Source: Novosphingobium sp. (lineage in GTDB: Bacteria; Pseudomonadota; Alphaproteobacteria; Sphingomonadales; Sphingomonadaceae). Taken from it: DNA of 64,000 nt. Positions within the stretch are counted from its first letter, which is position 1, and each line of letters opens with the position of its first letter. This document shows positions 46,147-54,810 of the stretch, piece after piece. A model generated the notes under the pieces. That model ran no database searches, was not told the DNA's origin, and was given only the letters and a program-made list of their open reading frames with translations. The stretch is from positions 1 through 64,000 of the forward strand of contig NZ_JAUYRV010000017.1 in NCBI RefSeq assembly GCF_030696665.1, in the 5' to 3' direction. A program made the translations under genes and the position numbers.

Positions 46147-46731
46147 CTAGTTGCCCAGCGCGCCGCCAATCCCGCCCGATGAACGTCCGGTCAACCCGCC
46201 GCCGATCGCTCCACCGGTCGCACCGATCTGTCCGCCACCTTGCCCCCGGCCAGAAATTGTCGAATCGATCGCGCCGGAATTCGCCACGTCATCGAGGCTG
46301 CTATCGGCGCCGCGCTTCACGCGGTCGGTGGTGCGGCCGACTTTACGGCCGGCCTGATCGGCAGTTGCATCGGCCTTGCGGGCTGCACGATCTGCTGTGC
46401 CATCGACCTTACGCTGCGCGCTGTCCGTTGTTGCTTCAGCGTTGCGTTCCACCTTATCGGTTGACGGTGGCGTGACGCTCGTCTGGCTTTGCGCCGTCGC
46501 AGTCGCTGACACATCGCTGCCCACGTCCATATCAGGCGCCCCTTGCGCGGATCCGGTGACATCGCCACCGGCCTCGGTCTGTGTGCTGACTGAGCCTGTT
46601 CCGACAGTCGCCTGTGTTCCGGCTTGAGCGGAACCTCCAGCGGAACCCTGAGTGTCCTGTGCTTGAGCCGCGCCAGCGAAGGCAAGAGCGGCGAGGGCCA
46701 GCGCAGTGTTCGGCAGTGTGATTCGTTTCAT
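46147..46731 (-). CDS. Secreted low-complexity repeat protein
   Basis: The 194-residue protein has a clear signal peptide (L-A-A-L-A-F-A-G-A-A-Q-A-Q). The mature part is rich in Ala, Gly, Ser, Thr and Gln. A charged middle (about residues 92-140) has a loose repeat of the type T-A-D-x-A-x-R-K-x-D, and the end is glycine-rich. No family is recognised. It stands alone between tRNA-Trp and secE on the opposite strand and has its own terminator. It is probably periplasmic and unstructured in large part. Confidence 0.65.
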   Translation of the reverse strand: MKRITLPNTALALAALAFAGAAQAQDTQGSAGGSAQAGTQATVGTGSVSTQTEAGGDVTGSAQGAPDMDVGSDVSATATAQSQTSVTPPSTDKVERNAEATTDSAQRKVDGTADRAARKADATADQAGRKVGRTTDRVKRGADSSLDDVANSGAIDSTISGRGQGGGQIGATGGAIGGGLTGRSSGGIGGALGN

Positions 46732-46864
46732 TTTCCGTGTCCTCTCAAGGGCATGAGCGGCCCAAATTTGTTTCCAAGCCTAAAACAAGCAGTCGAGAAG
46801 GTTGGTTCCACGCCAAGCCATCGCCCTGTCTGGATCGCAGCGCAGCCTGTCGCGCGTCGCGCCC

Positions 46865-46892
46865 TTGCCATTTTGCGGCTGTGCGACTAAAT
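46865..46892 (+). promoter_or_regulatory. Candidate promoter of secE-nusG
   Basis: TTGCCA at 46865-46870 is 16 bp from CTAAAT at 46887-46892, in the 287-bp gap before secE. A short GGAC-CTGT-GTCC-like hairpin follows at about 46929-46940. This is a weak call; the gap holds no other visible gene. Confidence 0.3.
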
Positions 46893-47018
46893 GAAAGCAA
46901 CTTCCGACATCGGAAAATCGCCAAGCCCCTCCCGGACCTGTCCGGGGCGGCGATTTCCCCTAGGCGGAAGAAATGATTTTAACGCGACGAAAGTCGCAGC
47001 AAGCAAGGCGTCCGATCA

Positions 47019-47213
47019 ATGGCCAAGACCAGCCCCGGCGAGTTCTTCAATCAGGTGAAGGCAGAAGCCCGCAAGGTCGTGTGGCCGACGCGGCAGGAAA
47101 CTACCACCACAGCCATCTTCGTTGGCATCATGATGCTGCTGCTGTCGGTGTTCTTCCTCGGCATCGATTCGCTTTTCGGCATGGCCGTCAAGTTCCTGTT
47201 GTCGCTGGCCTGA
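47019..47213 (+). CDS. secE: SecE, preprotein translocase subunit
   Basis: The 64-residue protein has one membrane segment at about residues 31-58. The conserved cytoplasmic amphipathic part reads F-F-N-Q-V-K-A-E-A-R-K-V-V-W-P-T. It holds SecY in the translocon. The short single-span form is typical of alphaproteobacteria. It lies 43 bp before nusG. Confidence 0.95.
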   Translation: MAKTSPGEFFNQVKAEARKVVWPTRQETTTTAIFVGIMMLLLSVFFLGIDSLFGMAVKFLLSLA

Positions 47214-47256
47214 CCAGACCGACCCGGATCCACCTTCCAGGACCAAAGAGAGATAT

Positions 47257-47793
47257 ATGGCCCGCTGGTACATCATTCACGCCTATTCCGGTTTCGAGAA
47301 CAAGGTTCGCGAAGCGATCATTTCCGAAGCAGAACGCATCGGCCTCTCGCAGCTTGTCGAGGCAGTTGAAGTGCCGACCGAGACGATTACCGAGGTTAAG
47401 CGCGGCAAAAAGGTGCAGGTCGAGCGCAAGTTCATGCCTGGCTACGTTCTGGCCAAACTGGCGATGAACGACGACATCTACCACCTCGTCAAGAACACCC
47501 CGAAGGTGACCGGCTTCCTTGGCACCAACAACAAGCCGCAGCCGATTTCCGACAAGGAAGCTGCCCGCTATTTCGGCGCGCGCGATCAGGCTGCTGCCGA
47601 ACCGCGCAAGAGCGTGGTGGTGGATTACGAGATCGGCGATTCGGTCAAGGTCAACGCAGGCCCGTTCGCGTCGTTCAACGGCATTGTCGAGGAACTGGAC
47701 TTCGACAAGAGCCGCGTGAAGGTTTCGGTTTCGATCTTCGGTCGCGCCACGCCAGTGGAACTGGGCTTCGAGGAAGTCGAACTGGTTCGCTGA
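47257..47793 (+). CDS. nusG: NusG, transcription elongation/termination factor
   Basis: The 178-residue protein has an N-terminal NGN domain (R-W-Y-I-I-H-A-Y-S-G-F-E, F-M-P-G-Y-V-L near residue 58). The C-terminal KOW domain (D-S-V-K-V-N-A-G-P-F-A-S-F-N-G near 128) is also complete. It binds RNA polymerase and links it with Rho and the ribosome. The ribosome binding site AAAGAGAG precedes the ATG. Confidence 0.97.
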   Translation: MARWYIIHAYSGFENKVREAIISEAERIGLSQLVEAVEVPTETITEVKRGKKVQVERKFMPGYVLAKLAMNDDIYHLVKNTPKVTGFLGTNNKPQPISDKEAARYFGARDQAAAEPRKSVVVDYEIGDSVKVNAGPFASFNGIVEELDFDKSRVKVSVSIFGRATPVELGFEEVELVR

Positions 47794-47815
47794 TCCTTCG
47801 TAAGGCTTGCAATTT

Positions 47816-47838
47816 CGGGCCGATGCTATATCGGCCCG
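47816..47838 (+). promoter_or_regulatory. Hairpin in the rplKA leader
   Basis: CGGGCCGAT (47816-47824) pairs perfectly with ATCGGCCCG (47830-47838) around a 5-base loop. It lies 22 bases after the nusG stop and about 120 bases before rplK. No T-run follows. A role as transcript end, processing site or regulatory leader is open. Confidence 0.5.
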
Positions 47839-47959
47839 CGCTTCTCAGGCGTCATGTCTGTGATTCCGTGCGGGAGTTCCGGTTTTCCGGGGCGTTTGAC
47901 CGCTCACTCTGAGGTCCGGCCTGAACAAGGGCGGCCAACAGGAAGAAAGGAGGCCCATC

Positions 47960-48391
47960 GTGGCCAAGAAGATTGAAGGCTATATCAAGCTGCAGGTTGC
48001 AGCCGGTGAAGCAAAGCCTGCTCCGCCGATCGGTCCTGCGCTGGGTCAGCGCGGTGTCAACATCATGGAATTCTGCAAGCAGTTCAACGCTGCCACGCAG
48101 GAAGTGGAAAAGGGCACGCCGCTCCCCACCGTGATCACCGTCTATGCCGACCGTTCGTTCACGTTCATCACCAAGACCCCGCCTGCCACGTTCTTCATCA
48201 AGAAGGCCGTTGGCATCAAGTCGGGTTCGAAGACCCCGGGCAAGGCTTCGGCCGGCACGATCACCCGCGCGCAGCTGTCGGAAATCGCTCAGGCCAAGAT
48301 GAAAGATCTGAACGCGAACGACATCGACGCCGCAACGAAGATCATCGAAGGCTCCGCTCGCGCGATGGGCCTCACCGTGGTGGAGGGCTGA
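47960..48391 (+). CDS. rplK: Ribosomal protein L11
   Basis: The 143-residue protein starts at GTG behind AAAGGAGG. The segments [24 protein letters not shown] and the C-terminal G-S-A-R-A-M-G-L identify L11, which forms the GTPase-associated centre of the 50S subunit with 23S rRNA. It lies four bases upstream of rplA. Confidence 0.98.
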   Translation: MAKKIEGYIKLQVAAGEAKPAPPIGPALGQRGVNIMEFCKQFNAATQEVEKGTPLPTVITVYADRSFTFITKTPPATFFIKKAVGIKSGSKTPGKASAGTITRAQLSEIAQAKMKDLNANDIDAATKIIEGSARAMGLTVVEG

Positions 48392-48395
48392 GACT

Positions 48396-49097
48396 GTGGC
48401 CAACCTGAGCAAGAAGCAGAAGTCGCTGACCGAAAAGCTGGGCGACAACCAGCAGCTTTACTCCATCAATGATGCGATCAAGCTGCTGAAGGATCTCAAG
48501 AGCGCCAAGTTCGACGAGAGCCTTGAAGTCTCGCTGAACCTCGGCGTCGATCCACGCCACGCCGACCAGATGGTCCGTGGCATGGTTTCGCTGCCTTCGG
48601 GCACCGGCAAGGACGTGAAGGTCGCCGTGTTCGCCCGTGGCGACAAGGCTGAAGCCGCGCTTGCCGCTGGCGCTGACAAGGTCGGTGCCGAAGACCTGCT
48701 GGAAGACATGCAGGCCGGCAACCTCGACTACGGTCGCGTGATCGCAACGCCCGACATGATGGGTATTGTCGGCCGCCTTGGTAAGGTGCTTGGTCCAAAG
48801 GGCCTGATGCCGAACCCGAAGCTGGGCACCGTCACCCCCAACGTCGCCGATGCGGTCAAGGCAGCCAAGAGCGGCCAGATAGAATTCCGCGTCGAAAAGG
48901 CCGGCATCATCCACGGCGGCATCGGTAAGCTCTCGTTCTCGGACGAAGCGCTGCGCGCAAACTTCGATGCTTTTGTCGATGCAATCGTTAAGGCAAAGCC
49001 ATCGGGCGCCAAGGGCAAGTACCTGCGCAAGGTCGGCCTGTCTTCGTCGATGGGTCCAGGCCTGAAGATCGACGTGTCCGAAGTACACGGCGGCTAA
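48396..49097 (+). CDS. rplA: Ribosomal protein L1
   Basis: The 233-residue protein starts at GTG. L1 segments include [14 protein letters not shown] near residue 38, [10 protein letters not shown] near 140 and the C-terminal [15 protein letters not shown]. It forms the L1 stalk and in many bacteria represses its own operon. A strong terminator follows. Confidence 0.98.
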   Translation: MANLSKKQKSLTEKLGDNQQLYSINDAIKLLKDLKSAKFDESLEVSLNLGVDPRHADQMVRGMVSLPSGTGKDVKVAVFARGDKAEAALAAGADKVGAEDLLEDMQAGNLDYGRVIATPDMMGIVGRLGKVLGPKGLMPNPKLGTVTPNVADAVKAAKSGQIEFRVEKAGIIHGGIGKLSFSDEALRANFDAFVDAIVKAKPSGAKGKYLRKVGLSSSMGPGLKIDVSEVHGG

Positions 49098-49123
49098 GTC
49101 CGACGGACTGAACGCAAAAGAAG

Positions 49124-49156
49124 GCCGGGGAGGGAAACCTCTCCGGCTCTTTTTTT
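49124..49156 (+). terminator. Rho-independent terminator after rplA
   Basis: A 10-bp stem (49124-49133 with 49138-49147, one G-T pair) closes a GAAA tetraloop and is followed by T-C and seven T residues. It ends the rplKA unit; rplJL are not next to it here. Confidence 0.92.
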
Positions 49157-49184
49157 GTCTGCGCCACCCGGTTAGGAACAGTCC

Positions 49185-49367
49185 ATGCCCGACGACCAAG
49201 CTTCCCGTAATCCCGTGACAGCCGCCCGCTTGCAGGTGGAGGCAGTGATCCCCCCAGAAAAGCGCGGCCCCGGCTGGGACCGGCACTGGCGCGAACTGGA
49301 AGCCTATGCCGATGCAGCAGTGGAAGGTGCAGTGGGCGACTGGACAGTCAATTCGTCGCGCGACTGA
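49185..49367 (+). CDS. Small hypothetical protein, 60 aa
   Basis: The 60-residue protein starts at ATG behind AGGAAC. The sequence is hydrophilic with W-D-R-H-W-R-E-L-E-A-Y-A-D near its middle. No family is recognised. Its 3' end overlaps the convergent gene at 49348 by 20 bases. It could be a real small protein, and the ribosome binding site is the main support. Confidence 0.45.
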   Translation: MPDDQASRNPVTAARLQVEAVIPPEKRGPGWDRHWRELEAYADAAVEGAVGDWTVNSSRD

Positions 49368-49884
49368 TGTTGGCTCGGGTATAGCATTCCACCACAACAC
49401 TGATCGCACGCCCGTCTGACAGTTTGAGCACTGCCCGATGCGACAGCACGGTGCCTTGCGGGCATTCCGCCATTGCTCCGCGCTGCTCAGACAGCCGTTC
49501 GCGGCGGAAGCCAAGTGGGCTGACAACTTTGCCAAACGGCGTGTCACTCGTCTCCAGCGTTCGGTTCATCTCCGGCGTCAGCCGCCCCGGCACATACCAG
49601 TTGTGCGCCACAGACATCACCGTATCGCCACAGACGAGCTGCACGTGCCGGTATCCCACCGCTTCATGCGCGCCAACGCCCAGAGCCGCGCGGATTTCTG
49701 TAGATGCAGGAGCTTGCGCTGCCCGGTTTGCCAGCGCGCGGATCGTCGGTGGTGTGGCTATGGCCTGCGCCTTGCACCACTGTCCCAGCGCAGTAGTTGC
49801 GCTGTCGTTCGCCGCTAGGACTTGTTCAAACCGCGAAAGGCCCGGCCCGACACAACCGCCCAGCAGCGCTGCCAGCAGGACCAC
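49348..49884 (-). CDS. UbiC-like (chorismate lyase fold) lipoprotein, putative
   Basis: The 178-residue protein starts at GTG one base after the upstream stop. It has a short lipoprotein signal (V-L-L-A-A-L-L-G-G-C, cysteine 11). The middle reads A-H-N-W-Y-V-P-G-R-L-T-P-E-M-N and T-P-F-G-K-V, which resembles chorismate pyruvate-lyase-like folds, but an exported form would not act on cytoplasmic chorismate. The fold link is tentative. It is downstream of the peptidylprolyl isomerase gene and likely co-transcribed. Confidence 0.6.
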   Translation of the reverse strand: MVLLAALLGGCVGPGLSRFEQVLAANDSATTALGQWCKAQAIATPPTIRALANRAAQAPASTEIRAALGVGAHEAVGYRHVQLVCGDTVMSVAHNWYVPGRLTPEMNRTLETSDTPFGKVVSPLGFRRERLSEQRGAMAECPQGTVLSHRAVLKLSDGRAISVVVECYTRANISRATN

Positions 49885-49885
49885 G

Positions 49886-50605
49886 TCAAGGCGCAGGAGC
49901 AGGCCCCGGCGCTGGTGGTTGCGGCGCAGGCTCCGGCAGGCGCCGCGCAGTCAGGATCTTCACGGGCTTTGCAAGGATCTGCCCGCGCATGATGCCTTCG
50001 CCCTCGGTCTCGGAAATCGGCGCACCGAAGATCGCGCGCACAACGTCCATACCCTCGATCACCTGCCCGAACGCGGCATAGCCCGCCTTCGCCTCAGGAT
50101 CGGCTGACTCCGGTTGCGCGTCCAGGCCCGGTTGGTCTGATACCATGATAGAGAAATCGCCCGTCGCCGTGCCGGGCGCATAGCGCGCCATCGATAGCGT
50201 GCCGGCCTTGTGCAGCACGCCGGTCTGGTCGGTCGGTTCGTGCGCAATCGGCGGCAGGTTGCGGCGCGGATCGCCGCGCGTGCCCGCTTGGATCAAGCCA
50301 TTTGGCTGTTCGCCCCACTTCAGGTGCATCGTGCGATAGAACACCGTTCCGTCAAACCGCTTTGTTTCGGCATAGCGGACGAAGTTGGTGGCGCTGGCCG
50401 GTGCGCGCTTCACGTCCAGTTCCACCACGATCCGCCCCGCTTCGGTCTCCAGTGCCACCCGCACCTTTTCAGGCAGCGGTGCCTTGGACGGGGCAGGGTA
50501 GACGGGCACCGCAGGACGTGCCGGAGCGACGCGCTTTTTCGCAGGTGCTGCTGCTACCAGAAGGACCGCCAGCGGAGCAAGCAAGGCCAAGCGACGTGTC
50601 AGCAT
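49886..50605 (-). CDS. Cyclophilin-type peptidylprolyl isomerase, exported
   Basis: The 239-residue protein has a signal peptide (L-A-L-L-A-P-L-A-V-L-L-V-A-A-A-P) and then a cyclophilin domain (V-E-L-D-V-K-R-A-P-A-S-A-T-N-F-V near residue 65, F-Y-R-T-M near 88, I-Q-A-G-T-R-G-D-P near 103). It ends with a Pro/Ala-rich tail. It speeds proline isomerisation in envelope proteins. The start at 50605 is set by the signal peptide and lies four bases after the upstream CinA-like gene. Confidence 0.9.
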   Translation of the reverse strand: MLTRRLALLAPLAVLLVAAAPAKKRVAPARPAVPVYPAPSKAPLPEKVRVALETEAGRIVVELDVKRAPASATNFVRYAETKRFDGTVFYRTMHLKWGEQPNGLIQAGTRGDPRRNLPPIAHEPTDQTGVLHKAGTLSMARYAPGTATGDFSIMVSDQPGLDAQPESADPEAKAGYAAFGQVIEGMDVVRAIFGAPISETEGEGIMRGQILAKPVKILTARRLPEPAPQPPAPGPAPAP

Positions 50606-50609
50606 GGCG

Positions 50610-51371
50610 TCAGATACCCCCGGCAACCGGCGCGCGGCCGATGGCGGCAAGGCCTTCGGTCAACACAGCCGCACAAGCGCCAAGCTGCTCCTCGCTGACC
50701 GAGCGGATCACGAAATTCGCACCCGTCTTGCCCTCACGGAAGAACGGGTAGCTGCCGATCTGGCACCCGTCGAAAGCTTTCTCGGTCTCTCGCAGCAAGT
50801 CTGCGATCTCGCTTTCCGCCACCCAGCAGCCGACCGTGGTGGAAAGCAGCGGCAAGCCGCCTTCAAGCTGCCCGGTCAACCCATCAAGCATCTGCGCGGT
50901 GATGCCCGGCACGCCCGCCATAAGGTAGACGTTCCCGGCGCGAATGCCCGGTGCCCCAGATACCTTGTTCTCGATCAGGTCCGCGCCATCGGGCACGCGC
51001 GCCATGCGCAGGCGCGCATCATTGAGCCCGCCGCGCGTCGTGTAATAGCTTTCAAGGATCGCCCGCGCCTTGGGATGGATCACCACATCCACGCCCAGCG
51101 CCGCCGCGACCGCATCCACCGTGATGTCATCATGCGTCGGGCCGATCCCGCCGGTGGTGAACAGATAGTCGTTGCGGGCGCGCAACGTGTTCACCGCCTC
51201 GATGATCGCGTCCATGTCGTCAGGAACCACCCGCACTTCGCGCAGGCGGATGCCCTGCACGCCAAGCCATGAGGCGACTTGTGCGATGTTCTTGTCCTGC
51301 GTGCGGCCAGACAGGATTTCATCACCGACCACAATGAGCGCGGCGGTCCAGATGCGGGATTCGTGGGTCAT
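50610..51371 (-). CDS. CinA-like molybdopterin-binding-fold protein
   Basis: The 253-residue protein has the MoaB/MogA-like domain of CinA (A-L-I-V-V-G-D-E-I-L-S-G-R-T-Q-D-K-N, then F-T-T-G-G-I-G-P-T-H-D-D near residue 70). The C-terminal NMN-amidase domain of full CinA is absent. Such proteins have pyrophosphatase-like activity on nucleotide cofactors. It is followed closely by the isomerase gene on the same strand. Confidence 0.9.
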   Translation of the reverse strand: MTHESRIWTAALIVVGDEILSGRTQDKNIAQVASWLGVQGIRLREVRVVPDDMDAIIEAVNTLRARNDYLFTTGGIGPTHDDITVDAVAAALGVDVVIHPKARAILESYYTTRGGLNDARLRMARVPDGADLIENKVSGAPGIRAGNVYLMAGVPGITAQMLDGLTGQLEGGLPLLSTTVGCWVAESEIADLLRETEKAFDGCQIGSYPFFREGKTGANFVIRSVSEEQLGACAAVLTEGLAAIGRAPVAGGI

Positions 51372-51411
51372 AGGCGGCAGGGATACCGCAAGCACCGTTC
51401 GGGCAAAAGCG

Positions 51412-52935
51412 CTATTCCGCCGCTTCCATCTGCTCCTTATGCAGGGTTGCAGGTCGGGCATGGCCAAACTGCAGCACGCCGTCTTCGATCGGATCAGCCC
51501 TCATCCACGCCACGTCGCGCACATAGTCCTGATTGAGCCGCCAGCGCATGTCGCTTGCAGACTTGGGCAACAAGTGCCGCGACCGTTCGATATAGCCTGA
51601 CGAGAAATCGTAGATATTGTCCTCGTCCAGATGGTGGTTGGGTGCCAGTTTGGGCACCGCCACTTCCATCCCCCGCGTCTTCAATGCATTCAGCACATCG
51701 CAGATATAGCGCGCGTTGATGTCGGCGCGCAGAGTCCACGATGCGTTGAGATAGCCGAACACTGCCGCAAGGTTCGGCACGTTCGAGAACATCGCGCCCT
51801 TGTAGTAATATCGGTCGGCGAAATCGACCGGGACGCCATCCACGCTCAGCGCGATCTTGCCCGCCATGACCATCTTGAGGCCTGTCGCCGTGATGATCAC
51901 ATCGGCATCCAGATGCTTGCCCGATTTCAGCTTGATACCGGTCGCGTCGAAGCGCTCGATATGGTCGGTCACCACGCTGGCCTTGCCTGCCTTGATCGCT
52001 TCGAACAAGTCGGCATCGGGGACCAGGCACAGCCGCTGGTCCCACGGATTGTACGGCGGGGTAAAGGCCTTGGCGTCGTACTTGTCGCCCAGCGCGGCCT
52101 TGATCCGCTTGGTCAGGAATTCCTTTACCTGCTCTGGCCGCGTCCGCGCGCGTTTGAACACCAGATTCTGCAGGCGAACGTTCTTGAAGCGGGTGATCCG
52201 GTAGGCCAGCTTCTCCGGCAGCAACTTGCGCAGGAAATTGGCAATGCCATCGCGCGCGGGGCGGATGCCATACCACGTGGGCGTGCGTTGCAGCATCGTC
52301 ACGTGCGCGGCCTTGCTGGCCATCGAAGGCACGATTGTCACAGCCGTAGCACCTGATCCGATCACCACCACGCGCTTGCCGCTATAGTCGAAGTTTTCGG
52401 GCCAGAACTGCGGGTGGATGATGTCTCCGGCAAAATCCTCACGCCCGGTGAACGCGGCTTCGTGGGGCTTGTCGTAATCGTAATAGCCCGATCCGAGGTA
52501 TAGCCACCGTGCGGTCATGCGGCTGCGTTGGCCATCTTCGCCTTCCAACGTCACCACCCATTGCGCCGCTTCGCTATCAAAATCCGCGCTTACCACCTTG
52601 TTGTCGAAGCGGATGTTGCGACGGATGTTGCGCTCGTCGGCAATGCGATTCAGGTAATCGAGGATTGCGGGTCCGTCAGCGATGGATTTTTCGTGCGTCC
52701 AAGGTTCGAAAACGAAGCCCAGCGTGTGCATGTCTGAATCCGACCGAACCCCCGGATAACGGAACAAGTCCCAAGTCCCGCCAATCTGTCCACGGCGTTC
52801 CACAATGGCATAACTGCGATCGGGGCAAAGCATCTGCATGTGCGCTGCCATGCCAATGCCGGAAATACCTGCGCCAACGATCAGGACGTCCACGTCCGGA
52901 TTTGCCGCCTTGATGGTGGACTGCTGGGAACCCAC
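51412..52935 (-). CDS. Baeyer-Villiger monooxygenase (class B flavoprotein)
   Basis: The 507-residue enzyme has two Rossmann motifs (G-A-G-I-S-G near residue 22 and G-S-G-A-T-A near 195) around the Baeyer-Villiger fingerprint F-A-G-D-I-I-H-P-Q-F-W-P near residue 170. It inserts oxygen next to a ketone carbonyl with NADPH and FAD. No lactonase or ketone-forming gene is adjacent, so the substrate is open. It is monocistronic-looking, divergent from corA. Confidence 0.92.
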   Translation of the reverse strand: MGSQQSTIKAANPDVDVLIVGAGISGIGMAAHMQMLCPDRSYAIVERRGQIGGTWDLFRYPGVRSDSDMHTLGFVFEPWTHEKSIADGPAILDYLNRIADERNIRRNIRFDNKVVSADFDSEAAQWVVTLEGEDGQRSRMTARWLYLGSGYYDYDKPHEAAFTGREDFAGDIIHPQFWPENFDYSGKRVVVIGSGATAVTIVPSMASKAAHVTMLQRTPTWYGIRPARDGIANFLRKLLPEKLAYRITRFKNVRLQNLVFKRARTRPEQVKEFLTKRIKAALGDKYDAKAFTPPYNPWDQRLCLVPDADLFEAIKAGKASVVTDHIERFDATGIKLKSGKHLDADVIITATGLKMVMAGKIALSVDGVPVDFADRYYYKGAMFSNVPNLAAVFGYLNASWTLRADINARYICDVLNALKTRGMEVAVPKLAPNHHLDEDNIYDFSSGYIERSRHLLPKSASDMRWRLNQDYVRDVAWMRADPIEDGVLQFGHARPATLHKEQMEAAE

Positions 52936-53022
52936 GGTCTCTCTCCCGTTATCTATTTACAGAAATGTTAGCACGTTCATCGGCGATTGCCAGCCTCTCT
53001 CGCTTTTGCCACTCCTGCGTGC

Positions 53023-53997
53023 ATGACTGTGATTTCTGCCCGTCGCTATTGCAATGGCACCATTGCCGAACAGAGCCTTGTGCTGAACGGGTTGCCGCCG
53101 TCCGCCTTGCCCCGTGGTTCGTTCGACTGGATCGGCCTGTGCGAACCCGATGCGGCAGAAATGGTTCTGGTGCAGCGGCAATATGCGTTGCATCCGCTAG
53201 CGGTGGAGGATGCCCTCAATCCGCGCCAGTTGCCCAAGGTAGAAGTCTATGGGCAGACGCTGTTTATCGTCGCCCGCACGGCGGAACTGCTGGGCGAGGA
53301 AGAGATTGCCTATGGCCAGACCGCGCTTTTCGTCGGTCCCGGCTACATCGTTAGCGTCCGGTTCGGCAGCACGCGCGCTCACACCAATCTGCGCGCCCAG
53401 ATAGAGGCGCAGAAGGACCGTCTGGCCGAAGGGCAGGACTACATTCTCCATGCGGTCCTCGATTTCATCGTCGATGGCTACCTGCCATTGCTCGACCAGC
53501 TGGACGAAGTCGCCCAGCAGATGGAGGAATCCGCTATTGACGTGTTTCCCGAACAGGCAGTGATCCGCCGCATCTTCCGCTTGCGCCGCCAACTCCGCAA
53601 GTTCGAGCGTGTGGTCGGGCCAATGGAAGAGATGTGCGAACGGCTGGTTGTGGCCGACCTGCCCTGCATTGATCCCGAAGCGCGTATCTGGTTTCGCGAT
53701 GTCCTCGATCATGTGCGCCGCGCGATGGCCCGGATGCGCAGCTTGAAGGAAACGCTGGCCGCCATCGTCGAGACGGCCAGCCTGCTGGAGCAGCACCGGC
53801 AGGGCGAAATGACCCGCTCTCTGGCTGCGTGGGCAGCGATCCTTGCCGTGCCGACCGCAATTGCCGGAATCTACGGCATGAACTTTGAATACCTGCCTGA
53901 ACTCACGTGGCATTACGGCTACTTCGCGGTCTGGGGCGTGATCGTATCGATCTGTGGCGGCTTGTGGCTGCGCTTCAGGAGTATTGGGTGGCTGTAG
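53023..53997 (+). CDS. corA: CorA family magnesium/cobalt transporter
   Basis: The 324-residue protein has an N-terminal cytoplasmic domain, long helices from about residue 140 to 265, and two C-terminal membrane segments. The selectivity motif Y-G-M-N-F-E-Y-L-P-E lies between them. ATG 53023 is preferred over an upstream start that lacks a ribosome binding site. It forms a pentameric divalent cation channel. Confidence 0.93.
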   Translation: MTVISARRYCNGTIAEQSLVLNGLPPSALPRGSFDWIGLCEPDAAEMVLVQRQYALHPLAVEDALNPRQLPKVEVYGQTLFIVARTAELLGEEEIAYGQTALFVGPGYIVSVRFGSTRAHTNLRAQIEAQKDRLAEGQDYILHAVLDFIVDGYLPLLDQLDEVAQQMEESAIDVFPEQAVIRRIFRLRRQLRKFERVVGPMEEMCERLVVADLPCIDPEARIWFRDVLDHVRRAMARMRSLKETLAAIVETASLLEQHRQGEMTRSLAAWAAILAVPTAIAGIYGMNFEYLPELTWHYGYFAVWGVIVSICGGLWLRFRSIGWL

Positions 53998-54086
53998 GGC
54001 CTGTGCGTGAAGACTGCGCGCCGCGTGTGGAAATCTGCGGCTTTGCGATTGTGACAGTGCCTTTGCTGGCCTAGGGCGCGAAGTCT

Positions 54087-54112
54087 GCGAGGGCGAGTCG
54101 CTTGTCCCTCGC
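54087..54112. promoter_or_regulatory. Hairpin upstream of the phosphate-uptake pair
   Basis: GCGAGGG (54087-54093) pairs with CCCTCGC (54106-54112). It lies 26 bases before the DUF47 gene start, in the 141-bp gap after corA. No good Pho box is seen nearby. Confidence 0.35.
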
Positions 54113-54138
54113 GCTACGGCAATTCGGGAAGTATCGCG

Positions 54139-54786
54139 ATGTTCGGCTGGTTCCAGCGTCTCCTGCCCAAGTCGGGCGATTTCTTCGGCATGTTTGAACG
54201 GCACGCTGCGGCTTGCGTCGATGCTGCCGATGCTTTGGCCAAGTTAACCCGCGCACAGGGCGATTCTGCGGAATGGATCGGCAAGATCCGTGACCGTGAA
54301 CATGACGCTGATGAGATCATCCGCGAAGTGCTCTACACCGTGCGCCGGACGTTCCTGACGCCGTTTGATCGCGGGTCGATCACTGCGCTGATTGGTGCGA
54401 TGGACGATACGATTGACGAGATGCAGGCCGCCGCCTCGGCCATCGAGCTTTACGAGGTCGTGGGGTTCGAGCCTGAAATGCAGGCGATGGCAGACAAGAT
54501 CGTCGAGGCCGTGGGACTTATTGCGCAAGCCTTGCCGCTGTTGCGGGACATTGAACGCAACGGATCGAAGCTGCACACGCTGACCGAACGGATCGTGCGG
54601 CTTGAAGGCGAGGTCGACCTGATCCATCAGGCGGGCCTCAAGGCCAATTTCCTGCGCCACCGCACCGACGGCGATCACATCGCCTTCATCGTCTCGCGCG
54701 AGATTTTCAAGCACCTCGAAAAGATCGCCGACGCCTTCGAGGACGTGGCGAACGAGATCGACGCGCTGGTCATCGACCACGGCTGA
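54139..54786 (+). CDS. DUF47 phosphate transport regulator (PhoU-like)
   Basis: The 215-residue all-helical protein is of the DUF47/PhoU-like type, which pairs with Pit transporters and adjusts phosphate uptake. Typical segments are I-R-D-R-E-H-D-A-D-E-I near residue 50, T-P-F-D-R-G-S-I-T-A-L near 74 and the C-terminal F-K-H-L-E-K-I-A-D-A-F-E-D-V-A-N. It lies 24 bp upstream of the pit gene on the same strand. Confidence 0.92.
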   Translation: MFGWFQRLLPKSGDFFGMFERHAAACVDAADALAKLTRAQGDSAEWIGKIRDREHDADEIIREVLYTVRRTFLTPFDRGSITALIGAMDDTIDEMQAAASAIELYEVVGFEPEMQAMADKIVEAVGLIAQALPLLRDIERNGSKLHTLTERIVRLEGEVDLIHQAGLKANFLRHRTDGDHIAFIVSREIFKHLEKIADAFEDVANEIDALVIDHG

Positions 54787-54810
54787 CAGGCCCGCACAGG
54801 AGCTGATCCG

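Noticed and set aside
53998..54138. Pho box before the DUF47-Pit pair
   Set aside because: Only one partial match near GTGACAG; no paired repeats at the right spacing.
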